Positions 45,328-53,652 of a DNA stretch of 64,000 bases are shown piece by piece; the first letter of the stretch is position 1, and every line of letters begins with the position of its first letter. Source of the DNA: Rahnella inusitata (GTDB lineage Bacteria; Pseudomonadota; Gammaproteobacteria; Enterobacterales; Enterobacteriaceae); NCBI RefSeq assembly GCF_003263515.1, contig NZ_JYDE01000024.1, positions 1 through 64,000 on the forward strand. The letters run 5' to 3'. The notes beneath the pieces are model-generated. The model ran no database searches. It was not told where the DNA came from and was given only the letters and a program-made list of their open reading frames with translations. A program made the position numbers and the translations under genes.

Positions 45328-46755
45328 ATGGCCACTATTTCTTCATTAGGCATCGGTTCAGGCTTAGACCTCAATACCCTGCTCGCTAACCTGACGACCG
45401 CAGAAAAAGCACGCCTGACCCCTATCAGCTCCGCGCAAAGCAGCTACAGCGCCAAATTAACAGCCTATGGCACGATGCAAAGCGCATTGCAGACCTTTGC
45501 TGACGCTGCTACCGCGTTGTCATCGACGAATACTTACGGCGCGACCACAGCCACATCGAACAACACCGCGGCATTCAATGCCACGACGTCCACCGGTGCC
45601 GCCCCCGGCAAATATTCCCTGTCTGTGACCAGCCTCGCCTCGTCTCAGTCTTTAATTTCTACCACACAAGCCAGCAACACCACTGCGCTGGGTGCCACGA
45701 CCACCGGTAACTCCCGTACGCTGACCATCAGTCAGGGCGACGGCAGCAAACCGCTGAGTATTAATCTGACCGATTCACAAACCTCCCTGACCGGCGTTCG
45801 CGATGCGATCAACAAAGCCGGCGGCGGCGTAACCGCCAGTATCGTGAAAGTCACCGACAGCAGCTACAAATTAGTGCTGAGCGCGAATAACACCGGTACC
45901 AATTCAGAAATGACCGTCAGCGTGACCGGCGATGACCAGTTGAATAACATTATTGGTTATAACTCTTCCACCGGTACTGGCGCGATGACGGAGAACGCAG
46001 CAGCAGCTAATGCAAAACTGACGTTCAATGGCATCGATCTGGAACGTCAAAGCAACACCATCAGCGACGCGCAGGACGGCATTACATTAAGTCTGACCGG
46101 CACGACCACCACGCCAGCAACGCTGACTGTGGCAAAAGATACCGGTACAGCTACCACGGCGATTCAGACCTTTGTTGATTCCTACAATGCGTTGCAGGAT
46201 ACCTTCACCAGTCTGACCAAATTCACAGCAACAGCGACCAACTCGGATACCGCAGACACCACCAACGGTGCGTTGCTGGGTGACAGCGCCCTGCGCACTA
46301 TCCAGACCCGTCTGAAATCTGCACTTGGCGCAGCGTCTGGCTCCGGCACCATCACTTCCCTGTCGAATATTGGTATTACCACCGATCCTGATACCGGCAA
46401 ACTGGAAATTGACAGCGCAAAACTGAAAACCGCACTGACCGATAACACCAGTTCGGTGCAAACCATGATGGTAGGCGACGGGAAAACCACCGGCGTGATG
46501 ACCAACATCACTAACCTGAACAGCGGTTTCCTGAACGCCAGCACCGGCACCATCGCCAACGCAGAAACGGCAGTCAACGCCACGCTGAAAACGCTGACCA
46601 CGCAGTACAACAAGGTCAATGACAGCATCAACACCACCATTGCCCGCTATAAAACGCAGTTCACTGCGCTCGACGTTGCGATTCAGAAGCTCAACAGCAC
46701 GGCCGATTATCTGACCAAGCAGTTCGATGCCATGACCACGTCCAGTTCAAGCTAG
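45328..46755 (+). CDS. fliD: Flagellar filament cap protein FliD
   Basis: Cap that guides flagellin assembly, 475 residues. The N-terminal ISSLGIGSGLDLNTLLANLT and C-terminal coiled part (TTQYNKVNDSINTTIARYK, LDVAIQKLNSTADYLTKQF) are the FliD domains; the middle is Thr-rich. AAAGGATAC precedes the ATG. First gene of fliDST, from its own sigma-28 promoter. Confidence 0.96.
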   Translation: MATISSLGIGSGLDLNTLLANLTTAEKARLTPISSAQSSYSAKLTAYGTMQSALQTFADAATALSSTNTYGATTATSNNTAAFNATTSTGAAPGKYSLSVTSLASSQSLISTTQASNTTALGATTTGNSRTLTISQGDGSKPLSINLTDSQTSLTGVRDAINKAGGGVTASIVKVTDSSYKLVLSANNTGTNSEMTVSVTGDDQLNNIIGYNSSTGTGAMTENAAAANAKLTFNGIDLERQSNTISDAQDGITLSLTGTTTTPATLTVAKDTGTATTAIQTFVDSYNALQDTFTSLTKFTATATNSDTADTTNGALLGDSALRTIQTRLKSALGAASGSGTITSLSNIGITTDPDTGKLEIDSAKLKTALTDNTSSVQTMMVGDGKTTGVMTNITNLNSGFLNASTGTIANAETAVNATLKTLTTQYNKVNDSINTTIARYKTQFTALDVAIQKLNSTADYLTKQFDAMTTSSSS

Positions 46756-46774
46756 TCAGGAAGGAAGAAAAATT

Positions 46775-47212
46775 ATGTATAACGCTAAAGGAACCCAGGC
46801 CTACGCACAGGTAGGCTTAGAAAGTGGCGTAATGAGTGCCAGTCCGCATCAGTTAGTGGTGATGTTATTTGACGGGGCGCGCAGCGCCCTTATCCGTGCT
46901 GGCATTTTTATGCAGCAGGGAAATATTGCCGATAAAGGCAAAGCGCTCTCTAAGGCCATTAATATTATCGACAGCGGACTGAAAGCCGGAATGAGCCGCG
47001 AGAAAGGCGATCCCGATTTAGTGGATAACCTCGAAGCGCTCTATTCCTATATGGTTCGTCGTTTATTGCATGCCAATTTACACAACGATCAGGAAGCCAT
47101 CACGGAAGTGCTGGGCTTACTGGAAAATATTGCCGATGCCTGGCGGCAAATCGGCCCAAACTATCACCCGTCGCAGGACCAATATAATGGATCAACATCA
47201 GTATCTGGTTAA
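46775..47212 (+). CDS. fliS: Flagellin chaperone FliS
   Basis: Cytoplasmic chaperone that keeps flagellin monomers from polymerising before export. It is 145 residues, all-helical, with QVGLESGVMSASPHQLVVML, FDGARSALIRA and DLVDNLEALYSYM conserved. AAGGAAG precedes the ATG, 19 bp after fliD. The end overlaps fliT. Confidence 0.95.
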   Translation: MYNAKGTQAYAQVGLESGVMSASPHQLVVMLFDGARSALIRAGIFMQQGNIADKGKALSKAINIIDSGLKAGMSREKGDPDLVDNLEALYSYMVRRLLHANLHNDQEAITEVLGLLENIADAWRQIGPNYHPSQDQYNGSTSVSG

Positions 47213-47549
47213 TGAATATCAACTGATCCTGACTTTAAGCGAGCAGATGTTGCGGCTGGCGAAAGAAGAGAAATGGGATGAGCTGGTCGAGCTCGAAGTC
47301 AGTTATCTGAAAGCCGTGGAAGCGACCACCACGTTACCGGTATCCGAAAGCACGTCGATGGCTATTCAGTATGAAGTACGCAAATATTTGCGTCAGATTC
47401 TGGATAACGAAAATATGATCAAAACATTATTACAAGCCCGGATGAATCAACTCACCGAGCTGATTGGACAGTCGTCAAGACAACAACAAGTGAATATGAC
47501 TTACGGAAAAATCGATCTCCGTTCGATCGCGTTTGGCGATCGCCAATAA
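47187..47549 (+). CDS. fliT: Flagellar chaperone FliT
   Basis: FliD export chaperone and FlhDC antagonist. It is 120 residues, helical (YQLILTLSEQMLRLAKEEKW, DELVELEVSYLKAVE, ILDNENMIKTLLQARMNQLT). I chose the ATG at 47187, which overlaps the fliS end by 26 bp with AGGACC upstream; the longer frame has no support. Confidence 0.9.
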   Translation: MDQHQYLVNEYQLILTLSEQMLRLAKEEKWDELVELEVSYLKAVEATTTLPVSESTSMAIQYEVRKYLRQILDNENMIKTLLQARMNQLTELIGQSSRQQQVNMTYGKIDLRSIAFGDRQ

Positions 47550-47777
47550 TTAATACTTTTGTTTTAATTTATATTGTTCTATTTTATCAAATATTTCTTG
47601 TACATACTAAGGTTTCAGAGGCAGAGAGCACACAGCTGCCAGGGCTAATTCTCTCTGTCTCCATCCCTGACTTTCGCCTCAACCGGTGACCAGTTTGTAT
47701 TAGTAACAAAGTCGCGCAGCTTTGATTTATATTCAGGCAACTGGACGCCGTCGTCGTCATATTCGGGCATCATCACC

Positions 47778-48632
47778 ATGGTACGTAAAATAAAAGTCAC
47801 CCCAGGGATAGGATCGACCTCGCTACTTATTCAGCACAGTGAACTTTTTATTCAAGATGTGTATATCGACAAACCTCAGTTACTCCTGATCCAAAATGGT
47901 AGCATGACGGTTCATTATCAGCATCAGGAAGTGTCCCTGCAAACGGGTGAAATGCTGGTGCTCAACAGCGGGCAAACGCTGGGGCTTACTCATCAGCTTT
48001 CTGAAAACGGGCCATTTAGCTGCGCGATTATGGCGTGGGATAATGCCCTGCTGACCGATGCAGGATTGCACACTCCGGCGTTTAAACCCCCGCTGATTAC
48101 TGTCGATCACCTGCAGGTCATCCCCCACGTTCCCGGCGCTTTCAGACAAAGTTTTATCGATACACACAATGCCATTCTCTGGCATCACGGTTTACCTGCG
48201 CCGATTACCCGTCACCGGATGCTTGAGCAGTTGCTGTGGCTGTCGCAGCTCGGCGTGCGCTATTCCCTGCAACACAGCGAAAGTATGACCCAGCGGGTGC
48301 GCGAACTGCTGGTCAACAATCTGCATAAAGCCTTTACGGCTGCGGAAGTGGCCGAGCAACTGATGATGAATGAAGTGATGCTGCGCCGCCGGTTGGCAGC
48401 CGAAAACAGTGTACTGCGTAATCTGATGATTGATGTTCGCATGACCCACGCCCTGCGCTTGTTGCAATGCACGGATCTGGCCATCTCCCACATCGCGCAT
48501 CAGGTCGGCTATGAAAGCGGTTCGCGTTTTGCTGAGCGGTTTCGCAAACGTTTCGGTTTTGCACCCACCGCCATTCGGGGGCATTTACGCGCGCAGTCGG
48601 TTCATTCCCCCATCACAAGTGATGTTCAATAA
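47778..48632 (+). CDS. AraC-family transcription regulator
   Basis: A 284-residue regulator. The first 150 residues have a cupin-like sensing domain (LLIQNGSMTVHYQHQEVSLQ, GEMLVLNSGQTLGL) and the last 100 the double HTH of AraC (FTAAEVAEQLMMNEVMLRRR; ISHIAHQVGYESGSRFAERF then RKRFGFAPTAIRG). It follows fliT after a 228-bp gap with no clear promoter. It begins a 6-kb insert between fliT and fliE. Target and effector are unknown. Confidence 0.85.
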   Translation: MVRKIKVTPGIGSTSLLIQHSELFIQDVYIDKPQLLLIQNGSMTVHYQHQEVSLQTGEMLVLNSGQTLGLTHQLSENGPFSCAIMAWDNALLTDAGLHTPAFKPPLITVDHLQVIPHVPGAFRQSFIDTHNAILWHHGLPAPITRHRMLEQLLWLSQLGVRYSLQHSESMTQRVRELLVNNLHKAFTAAEVAEQLMMNEVMLRRRLAAENSVLRNLMIDVRMTHALRLLQCTDLAISHIAHQVGYESGSRFAERFRKRFGFAPTAIRGHLRAQSVHSPITSDVQ

Positions 48633-48749
48633 CAATCAATGCCAAATACTTACATTACAAAATCATGAGTAACATCACACAATAATTGATTACCAGATGT
48701 TAACGGAATATCATACCCGCCGGTTTTTATGAATGGTCAGGGGTTGGTT

Positions 48750-48926
48750 GTGCACGTTTGGTGGGAAGTGATTAAAACGATTTACTGGGGCGGGCTGGGT
48801 ATCGCCGTACTGTTCACCCTGCTGGTGAGCCGCGATACGATCAAGATCAGGCTATTAACGTCCGGCATTATTGGATTTACCTGGCCGATGAGCCTTCCTG
48901 TGGTCCTCCTCTTCTCTCTGTTCTGA
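48750..48926 (+). CDS. Orphan GhoT/OrtT-family membrane toxin
   Basis: A 58-residue protein with two hydrophobic segments and the family-defining end IRLLTSGIIGFTWPMSLPVV followed by LLFSLF, matching E. coli GhoT and OrtT. Those proteins damage the membrane and lower ATP under stress. The GTG at 48750 follows AGGGG and gives the family length (57 in E. coli); an ATG at 48729 would add seven residues. No GhoS-like antitoxin gene is next to it, so it is more OrtT-like in context. A terminator follows. Confidence 0.8.
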   Translation: MHVWWEVIKTIYWGGLGIAVLFTLLVSRDTIKIRLLTSGIIGFTWPMSLPVVLLFSLF

Positions 48927-48938
48927 CCCTCGAAAAAG

Positions 48939-48964
48939 AAAACCCGGCATTCAGACCGGGTTTT
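48939..48964 (+). terminator. Terminator of the GhoT/OrtT-like gene
   Basis: AAAACCCGG and CCGGGTTTT form a 9-bp stem with an 8-nt loop. Confidence 0.85.
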
Positions 48965-48969
48965 CAGAT

Positions 48970-49003
48970 GACGTGTTATGTCAGTCGACGTGTTATGTCA
49001 GTC
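48970..49003. repeat. Exact 17-bp tandem duplication
   Basis: GACGTGTTATGTCAGTC occurs twice head to tail (48970-48986 and 48987-49003), between the toxin terminator and the convergent Pmp3-like gene. Confidence 0.9.
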
Positions 49004-49027
49004 TTCGTGCTGCGATGACAAGGCTTG

Positions 49028-49186
49028 TTATTTACGCGTCTGTACCCAAAAACCGTGGATCAGACCCGGGAAATAGCCCAGTAAAGTCAGCAAAATATTC
49101 AGCAGAAATGCTCCGCCTAAACCATTACCTATCAGTACGCCCAACGGCGGTACCAGAATGGTGATCAGTACTCTCCAAAATCCCAT
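49028..49186 (-). CDS. yqaE: Pmp3/YqaE-family small membrane protein
   Basis: A 52-residue hydrophobic peptide with two membrane segments (FWRVLITILVPPLGVLIGNG; GAFLLNILLTLLGYFPGLIHG), the UPF0057/Pmp3 family pattern. The ATG at 49186 has GGGAG upstream; the frame could extend to 49210. Relatives help membrane potential and salt tolerance. Single gene. Confidence 0.88.
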   Translation of the reverse strand: MGFWRVLITILVPPLGVLIGNGLGGAFLLNILLTLLGYFPGLIHGFWVQTRK

Positions 49187-49257
49187 TTTGTATCTCCCTT
49201 TGGTTATCATCGTGTTAATGATAGTTCATCCCTAAAAAGACAGACATCAGAAGAAAC

Positions 49258-49512
49258 CTAATTGATCAGCTCCAGCATAATTTCCATATCCCGCCGGGTT
49301 TTTTCCAGAATTTCCACATCGCCTTGCCGGTGTTCAGCATCGGTCACCTGATGGATCTGGCGCATCTGCCATCTCACTTGATTTTTTTGCTCTTCGGTCA
49401 TGCTCCGGCACATCACGATAATAAAATTGCGCAGCATCAGATGTTGCATGGCAGTTTCTTCGACGTGTTTATTGACCGACATGACCAAATCTATAACCTG
49501 TTTATCTGCCAT
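49258..49512 (-). CDS. Small helical protein, unknown function
   Basis: An 84-residue protein, nearly all helical and Met-rich (QVIDLVMSVNKHVEETAMQH; RNFIIVMCRSMTEEQKNQVR), with a charged C-terminal helix. The ATG at 49512 has AGGA upstream. No family recognised. It forms part of the small-gene cluster between fliT and fliE. Confidence 0.65.
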   Translation of the reverse strand: MADKQVIDLVMSVNKHVEETAMQHLMLRNFIIVMCRSMTEEQKNQVRWQMRQIHQVTDAEHRQGDVEILEKTRRDMEIMLELIN

Positions 49513-49905
49513 TGCATTTCCTGCGCGAGTAAAAGAGTCAACGTAGCCAAAGTAGCACGACATACCTGACTTCTAAGCCCGCAGCACAAGGGATTAACCC
49601 CCCTATTTCAACCGCTGACCTCTGCGGCGACCTCACGAAAAATCCCTTCATTCACAATGGCCTGACGGAATGTCTGCGCACAATCACAATCATGGAAAAA
49701 TATAAAGTGACGCAGGTCACATTTCACCCATATTTCTTCCCCCATCTTGTGATCTGCTCTATAGTTTACGTAATAAAAAATGTGTTCTTCGGGTTGTTTC
49801 GGCGCCCGTTATTGTCTCTCTTGTTTTGTTTTCGGGTTGAAATTCCAGGTAGTTTCCTTGTAGTCAGGACAATTACCCCATCATATTTGGGGTTCAGGAG
49901 GCAGT
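49513..49905. other. Gap before the 91-residue orphan gene
   Basis: A 393-bp gap. A CRP-like core AGTGACGCAGGTCACA (49706-49721, one mismatch) and an ACCCCA/TGGGGT stem (49875-49893) just before the next ribosome site are the only signals I see. Confidence 0.45.
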
Positions 49906-50181
49906 ATGTCTGAATATCATTATTTACTGGTTGGCGGAAGCCGCGACGGACAACGGCATGTCGATGCATGTCATCAGTTTTCGCTGTGTTTCTGGGAAGA
50001 TGCATCAAAGAATGTGGATCGTGAATTTTACGGTAAGCGTAACGAGCGTTACAAAGTGAATCCGGAGAAAGGCGCTGACGGAAGATGGTATCTGGTGGGG
50101 TATTGCGGCAGTTGTTCAAAAATTCCCGCAGACGTTCTGACGACTCAGGCGAACACCAAACACGTGAAGCCAATGATGTAA
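49906..50181 (+). CDS. Orphan 91-residue protein
   Basis: A soluble protein (MSEYHYLLVGGSRDGQRHVD...) with three Cys including YCGSC near residue 68, no signal peptide and no recognised family. The ribosome site is GGAGG, 5 bp before the ATG. A hairpin precedes it and a strong terminator follows, so it is a one-gene unit. Confidence 0.7.
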   Translation: MSEYHYLLVGGSRDGQRHVDACHQFSLCFWEDASKNVDREFYGKRNERYKVNPEKGADGRWYLVGYCGSCSKIPADVLTTQANTKHVKPMM

Positions 50182-50224
50182 CTGACGCCATGTCAGCGTG
50201 AAGTGAAAGTGTGAAGTAGTTAAA

Positions 50225-50256
50225 GACCCCGCCACTAAAGCGGGGTTTTGTTTTTT
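50225..50256 (+). terminator. Terminator of the 91-residue orphan gene
   Basis: ACCCCGC and GCGGGGT form a 7-bp stem with a CACTAAA loop, followed by TTTGTTTTTT. Confidence 0.9.
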
Positions 50257-50530
50257 ATGCCTCGGGGGCCATACCCTGAATATTTCTGGCATAGAAAGCG
50301 ACCTGCCCGCCGAGCGCAAAATGCGCCTGCTCGTGCCCCTGCCGGCCAAGGGTGGCGATGCGGACAATCTCGCCCTCGAACTCACCGTCATGGATGGCGG
50401 TAATCGCCACATCCAGCTGATAGCTGGCAGGATGAATGCCCACGGGAAAAGTGAGTAACTTCACCCTGTCTCCCACCTGAAAACGGGTTAACAGCGGTAA
50501 GGGTGCCTGTTCGAACAAGTCCTGATCCAT
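50255..50530 (-). CDS. Orphan 91-residue protein (minus strand)
   Basis: A soluble beta-rich protein (FQVGDRVKLLTFPVGIHPAS, DVAITAIHDGEFEGEIVRIA) of an SH3-like look, no recognised family. AAGGAGTCACAA precedes the ATG, which supports it. It abuts the terminator of the gene opposite. Confidence 0.65.
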   Translation of the reverse strand: MDQDLFEQAPLPLLTRFQVGDRVKLLTFPVGIHPASYQLDVAITAIHDGEFEGEIVRIATLGRQGHEQAHFALGGQVAFYARNIQGMAPEA

Positions 50531-50691
50531 TTGTGACTCCTTGTTTTTCAGTAGGATTAATTAGAGGATAGGACATGTTGCGTCGTTTTGCAGAAACACG
50601 ACGTGAGGCACTTCTCCCTTTTCAACATCTTTTCAGAAACTTTTAACACTTTTAAAAATTCTGCTTTTAAAAATCGCTTAAGGAACTCAAC

Positions 50692-50892
50692 GTGACGAAA
50701 CTAACACCCGAGCAATGCATCATCCTCACCGGTTTTACCGGCATTCTGCACGGAGAGTTTGAGGGATTTCACGAGGATTTAGAAAAACGTTTGGGACGTG
50801 ATGTGCAGACATCCGAACTGGGCTATCCGGAGTTTATCCAGGAGTGCCGCGAGCTGTACGAAGAGGATTTTAACGCGCTGATGCCTGACTGA
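50692..50892 (+). CDS. Small DUF7736-like accessory protein
   Basis: A 66-residue acidic protein (LTPEQCIILTGFTGILHGEF; EDLEKRLGRDVQTSELGYPE). Similar small proteins occur in prophages and accessory regions of Enterobacteria. The start is a GTG with AAGGA upstream. No function is known to me. Confidence 0.7.
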   Translation: MTKLTPEQCIILTGFTGILHGEFEGFHEDLEKRLGRDVQTSELGYPEFIQECRELYEEDFNALMPD

Positions 50893-50906
50893 CTGGGGCA
50901 CAAAAC

Positions 50907-50946
50907 ATGACCGGTCAGGCAGCAGCTACGCAGCCTGACCGGTCAT
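50907..50946. terminator. Perfect 14-bp inverted repeat between convergent small genes
   Basis: ATGACCGGTCAGGC and GCCTGACCGGTCAT flank a 12-nt loop. It lies between the stops of the 66- and 57-residue genes; on the minus strand GTTTTG follows, so it likely ends the 57-residue gene. Confidence 0.8.
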
Positions 50947-50950
50947 ATTG

Positions 50951-51124
50951 TTAAGGTTTTATAATTCCGCGAATGAAGTTCTCATTCACTCTGATCACAT
51001 TGCCAGTCTCAACATTCATCAACTGATACTGCACCGGCGATACCTCATTCAAAATCGTGATTACTTCAAACAAACCTGGTGTAAAAGTAAGCGTGACAAA
51101 AACGCCAACAGGATAGACAGCCAT
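50951..51124 (-). CDS. 57-residue small protein
   Basis: A minus-strand gene too short for many gene finders. It encodes MAVYPVGVFVTLTFTPGLFE followed by a hydrophilic beta-rich part ending NFIRGIIKP. AAGGATAAAATT precedes the ATG, a very good ribosome site, and a perfect hairpin lies 5 bp after the stop. No family recognised. Confidence 0.72.
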   Translation of the reverse strand: MAVYPVGVFVTLTFTPGLFEVITILNEVSPVQYQLMNVETGNVIRVNENFIRGIIKP

Positions 51125-51452
51125 AATTTTATCCTTTATTCAAACACTTATAATGTGTCTCGTTCATCTCACTGTGATTGCAGGGTGTGAATTAATCACG
51201 GTGAGTTATTGCATTGTATACACTTCTTACAGTGGAAGAATATGAGGTAAAAGAAATAGGGATGACAGACAAAGTGATCACATTTTGATCAATTCAGATA
51301 ACTCTGACAGACGTGGCCAAGACTTCTTCAATTATTACGATTTCCTTACACCTTCGAGTGCCCCCTTCCCTTCATCCCTCTGGCAGTCCCTTGTTTTTGG
51401 GGCGATTTCGGTTAAGAATATAAATCCAAAATGTTGCATTGAGAGCCACGCC
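51125..51452. other. Gap before the acetyltransferase gene
   Basis: A 328-bp gap. An open frame from 51285 runs into the acetyltransferase but its first 56 residues do not look like the domain and have no ribosome site. No clear promoter or repeat is seen. Confidence 0.4.
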
Positions 51453-51917
51453 GTGAGTGCCCAGATTTTTGAAACCGATGTCGCCCACCCGCATTTAGCC
51501 CGTCTGATTGCCGAACTGGACGCTTATCAGTACCCGCTCTATCCACCCGAATCGTTTTACGGTGTCAATATTACGGAGCTGGATGAAGGCGATATCACCT
51601 GTTTTATGGCGCGTGTCGATGACGACTGGGCCGGATGCGCCTGCCTGTACATCTCAAAACATCGCATCGCTGAGATGAAGCGGGTGTACGTCAATCCCTT
51701 ATTTCGCGGGCAAGGGATCGCTTCACTGCTTATCGCCGCGATGGAAAAGAAATTGAAAGAATTGGGGCACACAGATCTTTATCTGGAAACGGGCGTGTTT
51801 CAGGAAAAAGCCATCACGCTGTATGAGAAACTCGGCTATGCACGTACGGATGCCTTTGGCGATTACAACCAGTCGCCGGATCCGCTGAGCGTCTATATGA
51901 TGAAAACCGTGGCTTAG
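51453..51917 (+). CDS. GNAT-family N-acetyltransferase
   Basis: A 154-residue acetyltransferase: the acetyl-CoA loop is RGQGIASLLI, preceded by AEMKRVYVNPLF and followed by LYLETGVFQEKAITLYEKLG, all standard GNAT motifs. The start is read as a GTG with GAGAG 8 bp upstream. Single gene; substrate unknown. Confidence 0.83.
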   Translation: MSAQIFETDVAHPHLARLIAELDAYQYPLYPPESFYGVNITELDEGDITCFMARVDDDWAGCACLYISKHRIAEMKRVYVNPLFRGQGIASLLIAAMEKKLKELGHTDLYLETGVFQEKAITLYEKLGYARTDAFGDYNQSPDPLSVYMMKTVA

Positions 51918-51965
51918 AGGAGTCCTCCATAACACTGTCGGTATGGCAGTGCTATGGAGACTGTA

Positions 51966-52205
51966 TCACATCAGGACGTTGCTTTTGGTGGCAGGCAGGT
52001 CATTAGAAGGAATGACCCATTTTTTGAGTGTGATAACAAAGAAATTCTTACCCTTGGTGATTTTCGCACCGCGATCTCCGCATTCCAGCGCAAGTTTGAA
52101 AAACTCATCACTGTTAATACTAAAAGCCAGTTCGACTTTTTTCACCATACCGGAATTCAGCAGGTCTTCGGCTTCGTGCAGGGATTTGGCCTGAATGACT
52201 GACAT
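51966..52205 (-). CDS. Orphan 79-residue protein
   Basis: A small soluble alpha-beta protein (MSVIQAKSLHEAEDLLNSGM; KGKNFFVITLKKWVI), no family recognised. GAGG lies 6 bp before the ATG. It lies between the acetyltransferase and the bestrophin-like gene. Confidence 0.65.
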   Translation of the reverse strand: MSVIQAKSLHEAEDLLNSGMVKKVELAFSINSDEFFKLALECGDRGAKITKGKNFFVITLKKWVIPSNDLPATKSNVLM

Positions 52206-52320
52206 AAATACCTCGAAAATGCTTGGGGACGTTATACAGCGGACCCGTCCACGCTATTTCATTTTTGTTGCGTATTTATGACAGTCTTATGAATCTTACC
52301 CAAACCGTGACACTCGCCAC

Positions 52321-53226
52321 CTAGGTCAGACGATAATGCGCGTCCGGCATCGGCGTGTCCGGTAGCTGCGACTGGTTGTTCATCTCCAGCAAATTGATTT
52401 CGATGTTGGTACACATCGCATCCATCGGCAGGTGATTGTTGGCATAACCAAACGGCATCTCCAGCTCTTCAGCCAGCGTATCGAGCGACAGAAATGTATA
52501 GGAGATAAAACCCGACACCAGCAGCGTCATGTAATGCAAATCCACCACCAGGGCGAACGGCAGCAGGCTACAAAAGAGATACACCGTGCGGTGCAACAGC
52601 AGCCCGTAAGCGAAAGGGATAGGCATACTGACGATGCGCTCGCAACCGCCGACAACCTGAGAAAGCTGTGACAGCGTGGTGTCCATGTGCGCGTAAACCA
52701 CATCCGACATTTCGCCGGTCCGGCGGCGTTCCGCCAGCCATTGCGACAACCGCAGCTGCACCATGTTGGTCGGTGCGCGCCGTGAAAGAATATCCTCCGC
52801 ATCATCCCCTAACAAACGTTCAAGATCAGGCCGTGAATCGCTGTGGCGCAGCTGATGCTTGAGACTGTAACAGAACGCCAGCAGCAACGCCGTCACCCGA
52901 TGCGCTTCGCCCGGACAGACGGCCATCACCTGACTTTGCAGCGTACGGCAGGCAATCAGCAACCCGCCCCACAGCTGACGCGCTTCGATATAACGCGAAT
53001 ACGCTACACTATTTCTGAACCCCAAAAAGATCGCAATCGAGACGCCAAGCAGGCTGAAAGGCGCAAGAGTCAGCTTAACGCCAAGCGTTTCGTACCAGGG
53101 CAGACAAAGGATGGCGGCCAGTGACATCAGAAGATTAAGACTCAGCCGGAACATAATGCTGGGCAGCACAGAGCCGTGCCAGACGAACAAACGCAAGAAC
53201 CAGTGACGGGGTGGGCGGATTATCAT
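52321..53226 (-). CDS. Bestrophin-like (UPF0187/YneE) membrane protein
   Basis: A 301-residue membrane protein of the bestrophin/YneE family (IIRPPRHWFLRLFVWHGSVL near the start; LLGVSIAIFLGFRNSVAYSR; RYIEARQLWGGL; DLHYMTLLVSGFISYTFLSL; EELEMPFGYANNHLPMD). Bacterial relatives form pentameric ion channels. I chose the ATG at 53226 because the first 32 residues of the longer frame are unlike the family. Single gene. Confidence 0.88.
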   Translation of the reverse strand: MIIRPPRHWFLRLFVWHGSVLPSIMFRLSLNLLMSLAAILCLPWYETLGVKLTLAPFSLLGVSIAIFLGFRNSVAYSRYIEARQLWGGLLIACRTLQSQVMAVCPGEAHRVTALLLAFCYSLKHQLRHSDSRPDLERLLGDDAEDILSRRAPTNMVQLRLSQWLAERRRTGEMSDVVYAHMDTTLSQLSQVVGGCERIVSMPIPFAYGLLLHRTVYLFCSLLPFALVVDLHYMTLLVSGFISYTFLSLDTLAEELEMPFGYANNHLPMDAMCTNIEINLLEMNNQSQLPDTPMPDAHYRLT

Positions 53227-53322
53227 TTTGTGCAGGTGCTTTTGGCAGGTGGAAACATTTTTTCGCGATTTTGGCAAATAAACCTGCACAAGCAAAGGAC
53301 AATTTTGTGACATCGGTAACAT

Positions 53323-53559
53323 TTATTTTTTAGAAAACTCATTTTCGTTCACAACGTAACCTTCACGTTGAACAATAAATTGAAACAATTCTTCCCTGCC
53401 TATCAAGTTGTAGTTGTTTGCGGTCGATAATAATATCAGAACGTGACTATTCAAAAACTAAGTCAGGATCTTATGACTGTAACAAAACAGTCCTAAGCTC
53501 GGGAAAATGACGGACGTCCTGTGAGAACCTTCGCAAAAGTGAAATGAAGGAATTGGGCT
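53323..53559. other. Gap before the 30-residue gene
   Basis: A 237-bp AT-rich stretch with a GGACGTCC palindrome near 53513-53520. No strong promoter match is seen, though this is where the 30-residue gene would be started. Confidence 0.35.
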
Positions 53560-53652
53560 ATGATAATTTTGTTTATTGTTTTGGCATTGCTGGGTCTGGC
53601 TGTGTGGTGGGTGATCCGTTCGGCCATGCAGGATATTGATAACGATTATTAA
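53560..53652 (+). CDS. 30-residue single-pass membrane protein
   Basis: Encodes MIILFIVLALLGLAVWWVIR then SAMQDIDNDY: one hydrophobic helix of about 20 residues and an acidic tail. AAGGA lies exactly 8 bp before the ATG. Its size and shape fit the class of regulatory small membrane proteins of Enterobacteria, but I recognise no named one. Confidence 0.65.
   Translation: MIILFIVLALLGLAVWWVIRSAMQDIDNDY

Noticed and set aside
47622..47657. CAGAGAG/CTCTCTG repeat after fliT as terminator
   Set aside because: Only 7 bp with a 22-nt loop and no T-run.
51285..51452. N-terminal extension of the GNAT protein
   Set aside because: The added 56 residues do not resemble the domain and lack a ribosome site; GTG at 51453 fits better.
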